Below, piece after piece: positions 10,058 to 21,060 of a stretch of DNA of 64,000 bases (within the stretch, counting starts at the first letter, position 1; each line of letters begins with the position of its first letter). The stretch lies in the NCBI GenBank assembly GCA_021772835.1, contig JAJFLE010000084.1:1-64000 (forward strand), in the 5' to 3' direction. The notes beneath the pieces are model-generated. The model searched no databases. It saw nothing but the letters and a program-made list of their open reading frames with translations, and was not told the DNA's origin. A program made the translations under genes and the position numbers. Source of the stretch: Mariprofundus sp. Its GTDB lineage: Bacteria; Pseudomonadota; Zetaproteobacteria; Mariprofundales; Mariprofundaceae.

Positions 10058-10813
10058 TCAGCTGTTCAGATCTTCCGGCTCTTTCGACAAGGTTTTCTTG
10101 CCGGAGAACATGGCTGAAACTAAGCCGCTCTCCTCTTTCAGCTCACTACGCACCACCACCATAATATGCAGCAGGATCAGGAACATCAGGAAATAGGCCG
10201 TGTAGAGATGGATCTCACCGAACGGCTCCTTGAATTCACCCAGTGCTTTCATCTTCGCGGCATCCACACCAGTTTTATCGTATGGTTTGAGCGATGCAGG
10301 GTCTACACCTTCTTTAGCAACATATTCAGCTACAGCGAAACCAAACGGCGGGTAATAAATATCGGTACTTGCACGGGTGAGTCCTGTCACTGCCATCACC
10401 ATCAGTGAAAGCATGATCACTACAACGGCCAGGCGACCCAACGGGTTATGCCCCAGAAACTGCTGCGGGTCACCCTGCTTAAAACTGGCCAGGTAGCCGG
10501 AAAGTGTCTCGCCGTAACCCTTGCCAGGAACAATATTGCTCCAACGTGCAAAACGGTTGCCGACAAACCCCCAAACAAGTCTGATCAGCAGATTCAGCAC
10601 AAACACATAACCGATGAGTACATGAATTGTTTTCAGCGTGATCTTGGCTTCCAGGCTGGTAATGCCCATGTCCTTCTTAAACAACATCATCAAGCCCATG
10701 AATATCAGCAGAATGACGGTGGTAAAATTCACCCAGTGGAATATCCGCGTCGGTGCATCCCACACCTGGTACTGCTTCAATAGTTTTTCTTTCACCATAA
10801 GCTCCTGTTGCAA
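10058..10813 (-). CDS. Cytochrome b561-family / hydrogenase-type cytochrome b membrane protein
   Basis: VWDAPTRIFHWVNF...HVLIGYVFVLNLLIRLVWGFVGNRFARW...HLYTAYFLMFLILLHIMVVV. Confidence 0.8.
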   Translation of the reverse strand: MQQELMVKEKLLKQYQVWDAPTRIFHWVNFTTVILLIFMGLMMLFKKDMGITSLEAKITLKTIHVLIGYVFVLNLLIRLVWGFVGNRFARWSNIVPGKGYGETLSGYLASFKQGDPQQFLGHNPLGRLAVVVIMLSLMVMAVTGLTRASTDIYYPPFGFAVAEYVAKEGVDPASLKPYDKTGVDAAKMKALGEFKEPFGEIHLYTAYFLMFLILLHIMVVVRSELKEESGLVSAMFSGKKTLSKEPEDLNS

Positions 10814-10900
10814 CGTTGGATTTAAATGGAAGTACTATTAAACGAACAAAAGGTAACAGCCATAGGACACGACCTCCCGAAGCAGGTCGTGTTTATCTAG

Positions 10901-11671
10901 TTATTTACCGGTGGCCTCTTTAATGGCTTTTGCTGCCGCTTCTTCAGGTGTCAAATCCGTAGCCGGAGCTTCATCACCAATAGCGAGCAGTTCAACTTCG
11001 AATACCAGCACAGAATTCGGGCCGATTTTTGGGCCTGCACCACGGTCGCCGTACGCCAGATCAGATGGCAGTACCAATTTATATTTGGAACCTACACTCA
11101 TCAGCTGTACACCTTCCTGCCAACCTTTGATCACACCATTGAGAGGGAAGCTGATCGGCTCACCACGGGCGACGGATGAGTCAAACTCAGTACCGTCAAT
11201 CAAAGTTCCTTTGTAGTGCACTGTGACCTTATCGGTTGCTGCCGGTTTGGCACCATCTGCCGCCTTGATCACGGCATACTGCAGGCCGCTTTCAGTGACG
11301 CTAACGCCCTCTTTCTTGGCATGCTCAGCAAGGAAAGCCTCACCATCTGTTTTGTTCTTTTCACCGAGTGCTTTCTGTTCAGCTGCTTTTTCCTCAGCCT
11401 GCTTAATGAAAAATGCCTGTTTAATCTTGCCTGCATCTTCCTGGCTCAGTTTGCTTTCAGCTCCATCAAGACGATCATTGATGGCAGCTACCAATGCAGT
11501 CCGATCCAGATCTGACCCCAGTGTTTTCAGCGACTGGCCGATATCCATGCCTATGGCATAAGCGAGTTTTGCATCATCACTTTCAAGCGACTGTGCCGGA
11601 GCTTTTGTCTCTTCCTGCTGTCCACACGCCGCAAGCATGGCCACACAGGCAAGAATAAATACTTTTTTCAT
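10901..11671 (-). CDS. fkpA: FKBP-type peptidyl-prolyl cis-trans isomerase, lipoprotein (FkpA/Mip-like)
   Basis: MKKVFILACVAMLAACGQ lipobox; VTVHYKGTLIDGTEFDSS...GVQLMSVGSKYKLVLPSDLAYGDRGAGPKIGPNSVLVFEVELL. Confidence 0.85.
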   Translation of the reverse strand: MKKVFILACVAMLAACGQQEETKAPAQSLESDDAKLAYAIGMDIGQSLKTLGSDLDRTALVAAINDRLDGAESKLSQEDAGKIKQAFFIKQAEEKAAEQKALGEKNKTDGEAFLAEHAKKEGVSVTESGLQYAVIKAADGAKPAATDKVTVHYKGTLIDGTEFDSSVARGEPISFPLNGVIKGWQEGVQLMSVGSKYKLVLPSDLAYGDRGAGPKIGPNSVLVFEVELLAIGDEAPATDLTPEEAAAKAIKEATGK

Positions 11672-11754
11672 TGTTTCTCCTATCAATAATTCAATCTAAA
11701 GCTTATCAAAGCTGATAATTACATATTTGGCAAGCGACAAAGAAACCTTTGCGA

Positions 11755-13302
11755 CTATTCCCATTCAATGGTGGCCGGAGGTTTACCCGACACATCATAA
11801 ACCACGCGATTGATACCGCGCACTTCATTAATAATACGATTGGACACCTTGGCCAGCAGCGCATGTGGCAACTCAGCCCAGAGCGCAGTCATAAAGTCCT
11901 GAGTCTCTACAGCGCGCAGGGCAACCACCCACTCATAGGTACGTCCATCACCCATCACACCCACCGATTTCACCGGCAGAAACACCACAAATGCCTGGCT
12001 GGTCTTTTCATACCAGCCGGATGCACGCAACTCTTCAATAAAGATTGCATCGGCACGACGCAGCAGATCGGCATACTCTTTTTTCACTTCACCTAAGATT
12101 CGCACACCGAGCCCCGGACCGGGGAAGGGATGGCGATATACCATCTCGCGCGGCAGACCCAATGCCACACCGAGCTCACGCACCTCATCCTTGAACAGCT
12201 CGCGCAGTGGCTCCAGCAGCTTCAGGTGCAAGGTGTCCGGCAGGCCACCCACATTATGATGACTTTTGATGGTATGTGCTTTCTTGGTTTTGGAACCGGC
12301 CGATTCGATGACATCCGGATAGATCGTGCCCTGCGCCAGCCACTTGGCATTAGGCATACTTTCAGCCTCTTTCTGGAATACATGCACGAATTCACGACCG
12401 ATAATTTTGCGCTTGGCCTCCGGATCGGAAACACCAGCCAGCTCGCTGAGAAACTTCTCAGACGCATCAACACGATCCACTTTGACACCAAGGTTATCAG
12501 CAAACATCGCCATGACTTGCTCGCTTTCATTTAAGCGCAGCAAGCCGTTATCAACAAAAATACATGTTAACTGACTACCTATCGCGCGCTGCAACAATGC
12601 GGCCGCCACCGATGAGTCTACGCCGCCGGAAAGGCCCAGGATCACTTCTTCATCACCCACCTGTTCACGGATATGTGCAACTGCTTCATCAATATAATGG
12701 GGCATAGTCCAGTCACGCCCACAGCCACAAATGTCATGCACAAATCGGGAGATTATTGCTGTTCCCTGTTTCGTATGGGTAACTTCCGGGTGAAACTGCA
12801 AAGCATAGAAGTGACGGCTCTCATCGGCCATGCCAGCAATCGGAGTAGAATCATTGCTGCAAAGGACACGGAAACCATCGGGTAAGGCCGTAACCTTATC
12901 ACCATGACTCATCCAAACATCTAACACGCCATTTTCTTTATCTTCGATACCGCGCAACAGAGGCGAATCACCGCTACTCAAAATCTCGGCATAACCAAAC
13001 TCACGTGCATGGCCTGTTTCCACCGTACCACCAAGCTGGGCAGCCATGGTCTGCATGCCGTAACAGATACCGAGTACCGGTACCCCCAGCGTAAACACCA
13101 CTGCAGGCGCCTTGGGGGTTTCATCTTCATAGACGGAATTTGGACCACCGGAAAGAATAATGCCTGACGGTTTAAATGCTCGAATATCTTCTTCACTCAT
13201 ATCCCATGGGTGAAGTTCACTAAAAACTTCTGCATCACGCACACGGCGTGCGATCAGCTGTGTGTATTGGGATCCAAAATCCAGAATCAGAATCTTTTCC
13301 AT
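11755..13302 (-). CDS. guaA: GMP synthase (glutamine-hydrolysing)
   Basis: [45 protein letters not shown]-terminal [18 protein letters not shown]. Confidence 0.98.
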   Translation of the reverse strand: MEKILILDFGSQYTQLIARRVRDAEVFSELHPWDMSEEDIRAFKPSGIILSGGPNSVYEDETPKAPAVVFTLGVPVLGICYGMQTMAAQLGGTVETGHAREFGYAEILSSGDSPLLRGIEDKENGVLDVWMSHGDKVTALPDGFRVLCSNDSTPIAGMADESRHFYALQFHPEVTHTKQGTAIISRFVHDICGCGRDWTMPHYIDEAVAHIREQVGDEEVILGLSGGVDSSVAAALLQRAIGSQLTCIFVDNGLLRLNESEQVMAMFADNLGVKVDRVDASEKFLSELAGVSDPEAKRKIIGREFVHVFQKEAESMPNAKWLAQGTIYPDVIESAGSKTKKAHTIKSHHNVGGLPDTLHLKLLEPLRELFKDEVRELGVALGLPREMVYRHPFPGPGLGVRILGEVKKEYADLLRRADAIFIEELRASGWYEKTSQAFVVFLPVKSVGVMGDGRTYEWVVALRAVETQDFMTALWAELPHALLAKVSNRIINEVRGINRVVYDVSGKPPATIEWE

Positions 13303-13442
13303 TTTTTCCTCAACTATCGCGGAATACATTTGATTGGACGGTTGATGACCACCCATACAGGGGTGGCTTCAGTGAGCTGAATGAAAACCGCGCTTTTCAT
13401 TCGGCGTCCAAGGCAGAGGACAGGAGTCCGATGCCGTATCAA

Positions 13443-14933
<1,491 letters not shown>

Positions 14934-15002
14934 CTACCCATGTATCTACGAGAGGGCGGCATGATAGCGGAACAACCCGCTTCCCGAAAGATGCTTTACT
15001 AT

Positions 15003-15839
15003 CTAATCGTCATCCTCTTGAAATTGTTCAGCCTGCGCCTGCTCCTGTGCCGTGGCACAATGCGGACAATACAGATAATCAGGAGCAATACCGTGTTTGC
15101 AGGCAACACATTTGGCAGAGTCATTGATCATGCGACCGACCTTGACCGAAATCACAGCAGTCACCATGGCAAACATACAGATGCCGGACATGATCAGGCA
15201 GGTCGCCAGCATCTTGCCTGCAGCAGTCTGGGGCACAAAATCCCCGTAACCGACCGTGCTCATTGTCACCACCGACCACCAGACCCCCTCAAAAGCGTTG
15301 GAATAGGTCTGCGGTTCAAGCATGAAGATCAAATTGCCGACCATCACAGAGATAAGGCCGATGGTGCCCAACACACCCATCAACAACCTGAGAGACCCTC
15401 TGAGCGAGGCGAACAACGCACGCACCACCGGGAATGAAATTGCCACCCTGATCACGCGAGCCAGACGCAACAAACGCACAAGAACAAAGGATCCGCCGAC
15501 AATAAACAGCGGTAATACTGTTATCAAATCAACGATGCCATTGAAGCTGCGAATATAATGCCAGCGATTTCTTGCTGCATAAATACGCAATACATATTCA
15601 ACAGAAAATATGCACAACACCATGTATTCAAACTGGCCAATCAGCTGCCCCCACTGCTTGTTATAACCAGTTACCGTGTTCAGCATGGCAGCGGTAACCA
15701 CCACCATGATAAGCGTAAGCATAGCCCAGTTGGTTATACGTCCGGCTAATGTCCTTGTATCAAACAATAGTTCATTGAGGAATTTTCTGGGCACATTTAA
15801 GTGAACGTGATGATCTGCATCCGAATTAATATCCTTCAT
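15003..15839 (-). CDS. Voltage-gated potassium channel/ion transporter with C-terminal CxxC pairs
   Basis: MSTVGYGDFVP selectivity filter; S4-like RLLRLARVIRVA; C-terminal CVACKHGIAPDYLYCPHC. Confidence 0.9.
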   Translation of the reverse strand: MKDINSDADHHVHLNVPRKFLNELLFDTRTLAGRITNWAMLTLIMVVVTAAMLNTVTGYNKQWGQLIGQFEYMVLCIFSVEYVLRIYAARNRWHYIRSFNGIVDLITVLPLFIVGGSFVLVRLLRLARVIRVAISFPVVRALFASLRGSLRLLMGVLGTIGLISVMVGNLIFMLEPQTYSNAFEGVWWSVVTMSTVGYGDFVPQTAAGKMLATCLIMSGICMFAMVTAVISVKVGRMINDSAKCVACKHGIAPDYLYCPHCATAQEQAQAEQFQEDDD

Positions 15840-15982
15840 ATTCTGTTCGTCCCCAGAGCAATGACTTGTTTGCGAATTGTATAAAGGTTGTAAGTAAGCA
15901 AGAAATTCGCCATATTTTGCAAATAGTGAGTAAGGCCATCCGTTTGTAAGGCCAAGACAGCCCCTACTGTCTGTTTAGGCAA

Positions 15983-16010
15983 TTGACATCAAGCATACCC
16001 CACTTATAAT
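15983..16010 (+). promoter_or_regulatory. Consensus sigma70 promoter for rplM-rpsI
   Basis: TTGACA (15983-15988) - 16 bp - TATAAT (16005-16010). Confidence 0.8.
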
Positions 16011-16025
16011 GCGCCGCCCTTGCAG

Positions 16026-16051
16026 GACAGACCCCGATATTACGGTCTGTC
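16026..16051 (+). promoter_or_regulatory. rplM 5'-leader hairpin
   Basis: GACAGACC-ccgatattac-GGTCTGTC, 8-bp perfect stem near the predicted transcript 5' end. Confidence 0.5.
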
Positions 16052-16078
16052 AGAATGACCGCAAATATGGAGAAATAT

Positions 16079-16510
16079 ATGAGCACTTGGACTGTTCGCC
16101 CTGGCGATGTTGAGCGCAAATGGTACATCGTAGATGCCACTGACCTTATTCTGGGCCGTCTGTCTACTCAGATTGCAACGCTACTGCGCGGTAAACACCG
16201 CGCTGAGTACTCGCCGCATGCCGATTGCGGTGACCACGTAATCGTGATCAATGCAGAAAAAATTGCAGTGACTGGCAACAAAGAGGCGGCTAAAATTTAT
16301 TACCGTCATACTGGTTTCGCCGGTGGTTTGAAAAGTATTACGCTTGAGAAACAGCGTGAAAAACATCCGGAGCGCATCATTGAACTAGCTGTTAAAGGCA
16401 TGATGCCAAAAGGCCCATTGGGCCGCTCAATGCTGAAGAAGCTGAAAGTTTATGCAGGTGGAGATCACCCGCATACAGCCCAGCAGCCTGAAGCAATGAA
16501 ACTGAACTAA
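16079..16510 (+). CDS. rplM: 50S ribosomal protein L13
   Basis: [41 protein letters not shown]...MLPKGPLGR-like motif. Confidence 0.97.
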   Translation: MSTWTVRPGDVERKWYIVDATDLILGRLSTQIATLLRGKHRAEYSPHADCGDHVIVINAEKIAVTGNKEAAKIYYRHTGFAGGLKSITLEKQREKHPERIIELAVKGMMPKGPLGRSMLKKLKVYAGGDHPHTAQQPEAMKLN

Positions 16511-16535
16511 GCAAAAGAAGACAGAGGAATTAACG

Positions 16536-16928
16536 ATGGCAGAAACAACTTATCGCGGCACTGGCCGCCGCAAGCGCAGTGTAGCCCGTGTAATCATTCA
16601 GCCAGGCAAAGGCGACATCCTGGTCAATGGCCGCGAACTGGCGAACTATTTCCCAGTTGAAATCATTCGCCAGCAGGCAATTCTGCCACTAACCGAAACA
16701 CAGTTAACCGGCCGCATTGATGTTCGCGTTAATGTATTCGGTGGTGGTGTCTCCGGTCAGGCTGGGGCCATCCGTCACGGCATTGCCCGTGCTCTGCTTG
16801 AATATGATTCTGGCCTTCGTCCATCGTTGAAAGCCCTGGGCTTCCTGACGCGTGACTCACGTAAGGTTGAACGCAAGAAGGCTGGTCTGAAAAAAGCACG
16901 TCGTGCTCCACAGTTCTCCAAGCGTTAA
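16536..16928 (+). CDS. rpsI: 30S ribosomal protein S9
   Basis: [14 protein letters not shown]...[19 protein letters not shown]. Confidence 0.98.
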   Translation: MAETTYRGTGRRKRSVARVIIQPGKGDILVNGRELANYFPVEIIRQQAILPLTETQLTGRIDVRVNVFGGGVSGQAGAIRHGIARALLEYDSGLRPSLKALGFLTRDSRKVERKKAGLKKARRAPQFSKR

Positions 16929-16950
16929 GATTCAATCTATTCATCAAAAA

Positions 16951-16978
16951 GGGAGGGCTTTGGCCCTCCCTTTTTTTT
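16951..16978 (+). terminator. Rho-independent terminator after rpsI
   Basis: GGGAGGGC-tttg-GCCCTCCC followed by T8. Confidence 0.9.
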
Positions 16979-17018
16979 GTCTTTTCACCGGCGGATTCCG
17001 GGTTAGCTTGGGTTCGTA

Positions 17019-17558
17019 ATGAAAGACCAATTCCTTGTGCAAAACCGGAGCAATCACGTGACTACACCTGCTTATGAACCTGAACGTTTCACCAGCCCGG
17101 AGTATCTGTCGGTTATCGATGAACGCCCAAACTGCAAACAATTCAATATTCCAGCCAGCTGCCTTCAGGCAATCAAACAGCAGGGTGAAGAAGGTTTCCC
17201 ACATGAGATTTGTGGCCTGCTTATAGGCAACATCTCAAATGATAACTGGAACATCTCTGAAGTCCGTCAGGTGAGCAATATCAACAGTGAACGCGCCAGC
17301 GATCGGTTCCAGCTTGATCCGGCCGGATACCAAGCGGTGGACAAAGAGTTTCGTGGCTCAAAGCTGGAGATAATCGGCGTGTATCATTCGCATCCGGATT
17401 GCCCGGCCAAACCATCGCCAACGGATCTGGAAAGTGCATGGGATGGTTTTGCCTACCCCATCGTCAGCATCTGCGATGGCAAAGCTAGCGATTTCAGAAG
17501 CTGGGCCCTGAACGATCAAAGCAACGCATTTCAAAACATCAAAGTGAAGGAAGTGTAG
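17019..17558 (+). CDS. JAB1/MPN/Mov34 (JAMM, M67) family metallopeptidase
   Basis: HEICGLLIG ... GVYHSHPDCPAKPSPTDLESAW (E, HxHP, SxxD JAMM signature). Confidence 0.85.
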   Translation: MKDQFLVQNRSNHVTTPAYEPERFTSPEYLSVIDERPNCKQFNIPASCLQAIKQQGEEGFPHEICGLLIGNISNDNWNISEVRQVSNINSERASDRFQLDPAGYQAVDKEFRGSKLEIIGVYHSHPDCPAKPSPTDLESAWDGFAYPIVSICDGKASDFRSWALNDQSNAFQNIKVKEV

Positions 17559-17559
17559 A

Positions 17560-19284
17560 ATGCTCATGCGTCAGACAGCTGTTACCATCCTTTGTGCCCT
17601 TATAATAACAGCATGCGGCATGCAGAAACCAGACACACAAGAGAGCGCAGATAAACCAACAACTGTAACCCGTGCCGATTTCAGGCAAATGGATACAGCA
17701 TTTCTATATCTTGCCGCGCAGGATGCACTGAAAGAAGGTAATCATCTGCTTGCCATTGAGCTGTTATCCGCCTTGGTCGAAAAGGAACCCTCGGCCATGA
17801 CTCCGCACCTGCAACTGGCTGCATTGCTGCTGCAGACGGGCAGACCAGTTGACGCCGAGCAACACATCGCTGAACTGTCAAAAGCACCCACACTTTCAGC
17901 TGAACAGCTTGAGCAACTTAAACTGACCCAGATTAGAATGCTTGTCACCCAAGGCAACATGGATCAGGCACTATCATCGCTGGATGCGTTTCTCAAAACA
18001 CGTCCTGCACATGTCATGGCCCGCGAAATTCAGGTGCGCATTTTAGCCAACCAGAATCGCGTGGATGAGGCCCTGGCTGCTATCAATCAAGCCATAGCAG
18101 CAGATGAGTTGCCCGAGCTTCGTTTGTTACAGGCCCAGCTGCTGTTAAAGAAAAATGACTTGATGGCTGCCAGAGTTTCATTGAAACGCATGCTGATGCT
18201 GGAACCGGAAAGTGATACCGCAGCTATCATGCTCAGCGGTATCGCTTTGAAAGAAAACAGAGCTGAAGATGCTGAAAATATTCTGCGTCAGTTTTTACTC
18301 CCCTATCCCCAAGCCATGCGTGTCAGTCACGCCTTGGGAAAAATGCTGACCGAACAAAATCGTATCGCAGAAGCGATTCTGATTTATAGGGATGCCGATA
18401 CACAGTCGGGCGGTAACCCCGACATACTGCGTTCTCTCGGCATGCTCTACTTTCGCCATCAGGATTTTGAAAAAGCTGAAGAAATATTCAGCAGACTGTT
18501 GCAGGCAGAACCGACAGATCAGACCCGCTTCTATTACGCAACCAGTCTTGAGGCACTACAGAAGCCTCAGCAAGCCAGACAAGTCTATGAAAGCATCAAT
18601 CCGAAAAGCAGCATGGGTCAAGAGGCTCAGGTTCGCCTGGCTGGCATTGATTTTGGCAGCGGAAAAACCAAACAGGCTGAAAAACGGTTACTCAGCGTCG
18701 TCAGCACCGACCCCGAAAATTTAGAAGCTTTCATGATGTTAAGCAGCATCTGGCTTGCACAGGGGAAAAATAAAAACGTCATATCCTACACGGAACACCT
18801 GCTCGCAAATGATGGCATTTACCCACAAATTTTGTTTAACAGGGCTGTCGCATTCGAACACCTGAAACAGTATGACGGTGTTGTGATCATGCTCAACCGC
18901 GTCATTGCTAAACATCCCAAACATAGTGAAGCACTCAACTTTCTGGGTTACACCTATGCTATCCAGGGTATACATCTGGACAGAGCAGAAGCCTTAATCA
19001 AACGCGCCCTGCAGGAAAAACCCGGGGACGGTTATTATCTGGATTCACTGGCATGGGTCTACTATAAGAAAGGTGATTATGCCACAGCACTGGTAAGCCA
19101 GAAACAGGCAGTTGCGAGCATTTCTGATGATGCCATCATGTTCGAACACTTGGGTGACATACTGTGGAAAAATGGCGACTTCGATTCTGCCCGCCGGGCA
19201 TGGCAAAAAGCCATTGAGCTGAATTCGGACAATAACAAACAGCTAAAAGGTAAAATTAGCGGCGGATTGGAACCCCAACCGTGA
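17560..19284 (+). CDS. Tetratricopeptide-repeat lipoprotein
   Basis: Signal peptide ILCALIITACGM; many TPR motifs; gene immediately upstream of lolB. Confidence 0.85.
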   Translation: MLMRQTAVTILCALIITACGMQKPDTQESADKPTTVTRADFRQMDTAFLYLAAQDALKEGNHLLAIELLSALVEKEPSAMTPHLQLAALLLQTGRPVDAEQHIAELSKAPTLSAEQLEQLKLTQIRMLVTQGNMDQALSSLDAFLKTRPAHVMAREIQVRILANQNRVDEALAAINQAIAADELPELRLLQAQLLLKKNDLMAARVSLKRMLMLEPESDTAAIMLSGIALKENRAEDAENILRQFLLPYPQAMRVSHALGKMLTEQNRIAEAILIYRDADTQSGGNPDILRSLGMLYFRHQDFEKAEEIFSRLLQAEPTDQTRFYYATSLEALQKPQQARQVYESINPKSSMGQEAQVRLAGIDFGSGKTKQAEKRLLSVVSTDPENLEAFMMLSSIWLAQGKNKNVISYTEHLLANDGIYPQILFNRAVAFEHLKQYDGVVIMLNRVIAKHPKHSEALNFLGYTYAIQGIHLDRAEALIKRALQEKPGDGYYLDSLAWVYYKKGDYATALVSQKQAVASISDDAIMFEHLGDILWKNGDFDSARRAWQKAIELNSDNNKQLKGKISGGLEPQP

Positions 19285-19820
19285 TGCCGTTGACTCACCG
19301 CCTGTTTTCCCCGGCCTTGCTCATACTGTTAACCCTCTTAGCGACGGGCTGCACAAAAAAAATCGATACTGACTCTGCAATCAGCATAGGCCCTTACACT
19401 GAGTTTTCAGGGCGCCTTATTGTCATTGAACCCAAACGTCGCTGGCAGGTCATCGTTAACTGGAAAGCACCATCCCCTGAATCAGGCTGGTTACGGCTCA
19501 CCCATGCTGTTACCGGCACCGTGGTCGAATTCCGCTGGTTGCACGGCCTTATGGAAGTCAGGAATAACAACAGCGTGCAGTGGAACAATATTGACCAGCA
19601 GCAGCTCAGTGCTCAAGGCATCGTACTGCCACCGCAACAACTGGCCAGTCTGTTACTTGGCAAAATGCCCGCACATTTCAAACAAAAAAAGAAAGCCGTA
19701 TGGGAAAGCAAGGCTTCCGGAAGCCTGATACGGATTGAGTGGGACACAGAGAAGCAGCGACTGATCATGACCGACATCCTGCATGGTCGTCGTGCCACAC
19801 TGATTATCCGGTCATCATGA
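19281..19820 (+). CDS. lolB: Outer membrane lipoprotein insertion protein LolB
   Basis: Lipobox LLATGCTKK, FSGRLIV...RWQVIVNWKAP...GWLRLTHAVTG; position before ispE. Confidence 0.75.
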   Translation: MMPLTHRLFSPALLILLTLLATGCTKKIDTDSAISIGPYTEFSGRLIVIEPKRRWQVIVNWKAPSPESGWLRLTHAVTGTVVEFRWLHGLMEVRNNNSVQWNNIDQQQLSAQGIVLPPQQLASLLLGKMPAHFKQKKKAVWESKASGSLIRIEWDTEKQRLIMTDILHGRRATLIIRSS

Positions 19821-20704
19821 TACACCTCTCGGCTCCAGCCAAAATCAACCTGCATCTGCATGTCACAGGGATACGTGAAGATGGCATGCATGAACTTGAT
19901 ACCAGCTTTGCTTTCACTGAGGCCAGAGACCTGCTGAGCTTTGAAGCAGCGGACAGCATCCAGATCAGCTGTTCAAAAGCACATCTCAGCGGTAAAAAAA
20001 ACCTGGTCTTTAAGATACTGCAAGCCTTCAAAGATCACTGCGGTGTCCAGCAGGGCTTGAGAGTTCATATTGAAAAAAACATTCCCGAGCAGGCGGGGCT
20101 TGGCGGCGGCTCATCCGATGCGGCAACAGCACTGATAGCTGCCAACAGCCTGTGGGAGAGCAATTTAAGTACCGAGCAGCTCATTGCATTTGCCACACCT
20201 TTTGGCGCAGACATTCCATGCTTCCTGTTTGGTAAAGCCAGCATGGCTCTTGGCATTGGGGAAAAGCTGCAGGACTACCCTCACAATCTGCCGGATAAAC
20301 AGCTGCTATTGGCCTGGCCAGGCGTGGGACTTTCTACAGCCGAGGTGTTTCGTCACTTTGATCAATCTGTTGCAACGGGTGATCACACGTTGACCAGCCC
20401 TGGGGGGGTGGATACCATCCGCGGCGACTTACGCAGCCTTGGAGAAAATGATCTCGAAGGCAGCGCTTGCAGCTTGAGTCCTGAGGTTTCGAAACTGTTA
20501 CAGCAACTGCGAAATCACTCGGAAAAAGCATGGATGAGTGGAAGCGGCTCAACCTGTGTCGCTCTGTTTGATGAAAATCATCAGGCCAGTGAAATGGCCG
20601 ATGTTCTGAAACAGCAAGGTCTGGCGACCTGGACACACGTTGGCGGTATGCACGCGAAGCATCCGCTGCAGGCACAAAAGTACTGGGACGTAGCCAAGCG
20701 GTAA
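19817..20704 (+). CDS. ispE: 4-diphosphocytidyl-2-C-methyl-D-erythritol kinase
   Basis: LSAPAKINLHLHVTG; IPEQAGLGGGSSDAATAL; MSGSGSTCVALF. Confidence 0.95.
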   Translation: MIHLSAPAKINLHLHVTGIREDGMHELDTSFAFTEARDLLSFEAADSIQISCSKAHLSGKKNLVFKILQAFKDHCGVQQGLRVHIEKNIPEQAGLGGGSSDAATALIAANSLWESNLSTEQLIAFATPFGADIPCFLFGKASMALGIGEKLQDYPHNLPDKQLLLAWPGVGLSTAEVFRHFDQSVATGDHTLTSPGGVDTIRGDLRSLGENDLEGSACSLSPEVSKLLQQLRNHSEKAWMSGSGSTCVALFDENHQASEMADVLKQQGLATWTHVGGMHAKHPLQAQKYWDVAKR

Positions 20705-20758
20705 GGCAGCGGGTTTTGATCCCGTCATGCGCAGGTTCGAATCCTGCCGTCCCAGCCA
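20684..20758 (+). tRNA. tRNA-Gln (anticodon TTG), CCA encoded
   Basis: Cloverleaf TGGGACG-TA-GCC..GGC-A-GCGGG(ttTTGat)CCCGT-...-GCAGGTTCGAATCCTGC-CGTCCCA-GCCA. Confidence 0.92.
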
Positions 20759-20771
20759 GTTGATTAGGGAT

Positions 20772-20809
20772 ACGCTGAAAAACTATACATCCATATAGTT
20801 TTTCAGCGT
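20772..20809 (+). repeat. Perfect 16-bp inverted repeat between tRNA-Gln and prs
   Basis: ACGCTGAAAAACTATA-catcca-TATAGTTTTTCAGCGT. Confidence 0.9.
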
Positions 20810-20820
20810 GCAAAGGCATC

Positions 20821-20996
20821 ATTGTACAGGATAGTGCAATGAGGCAGCCGCTGCGCGACAGGCTCATATCAGAGCCGCCCACAGGACAAGTGCCCCAGGC
20901 ACCTGTCACTTTACATTGCTTACGACATCAAACACTTACTGTGCATGATGTTAGCAGGCCACCCATAGCCTGCACGGATACTCTGATTTTCAGAGC
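20821..20996 (+). promoter_or_regulatory. Hairpin-rich prs 5' leader
   Basis: GGCTC-atatca-GAGCC, GTGCC-cca-GGCAC, GCAGGC-..-GCCTGC, CTCTGA-ttt-TCAGAG in series. Confidence 0.4.
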
Positions 20997-21060
20997 ATCC
21001 ATTAGACAGAATACACCGGTTGCCGAACAGGCATACCGCGCATTACACGGAGGTGTGATC

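Noticed and set aside
10867-10892. ACACGACCT...AGGTCGTGT stem downstream of the FKBP gene
   Set aside because: Good stem, but no T-tract in the FKBP direction; not listed as a terminator.
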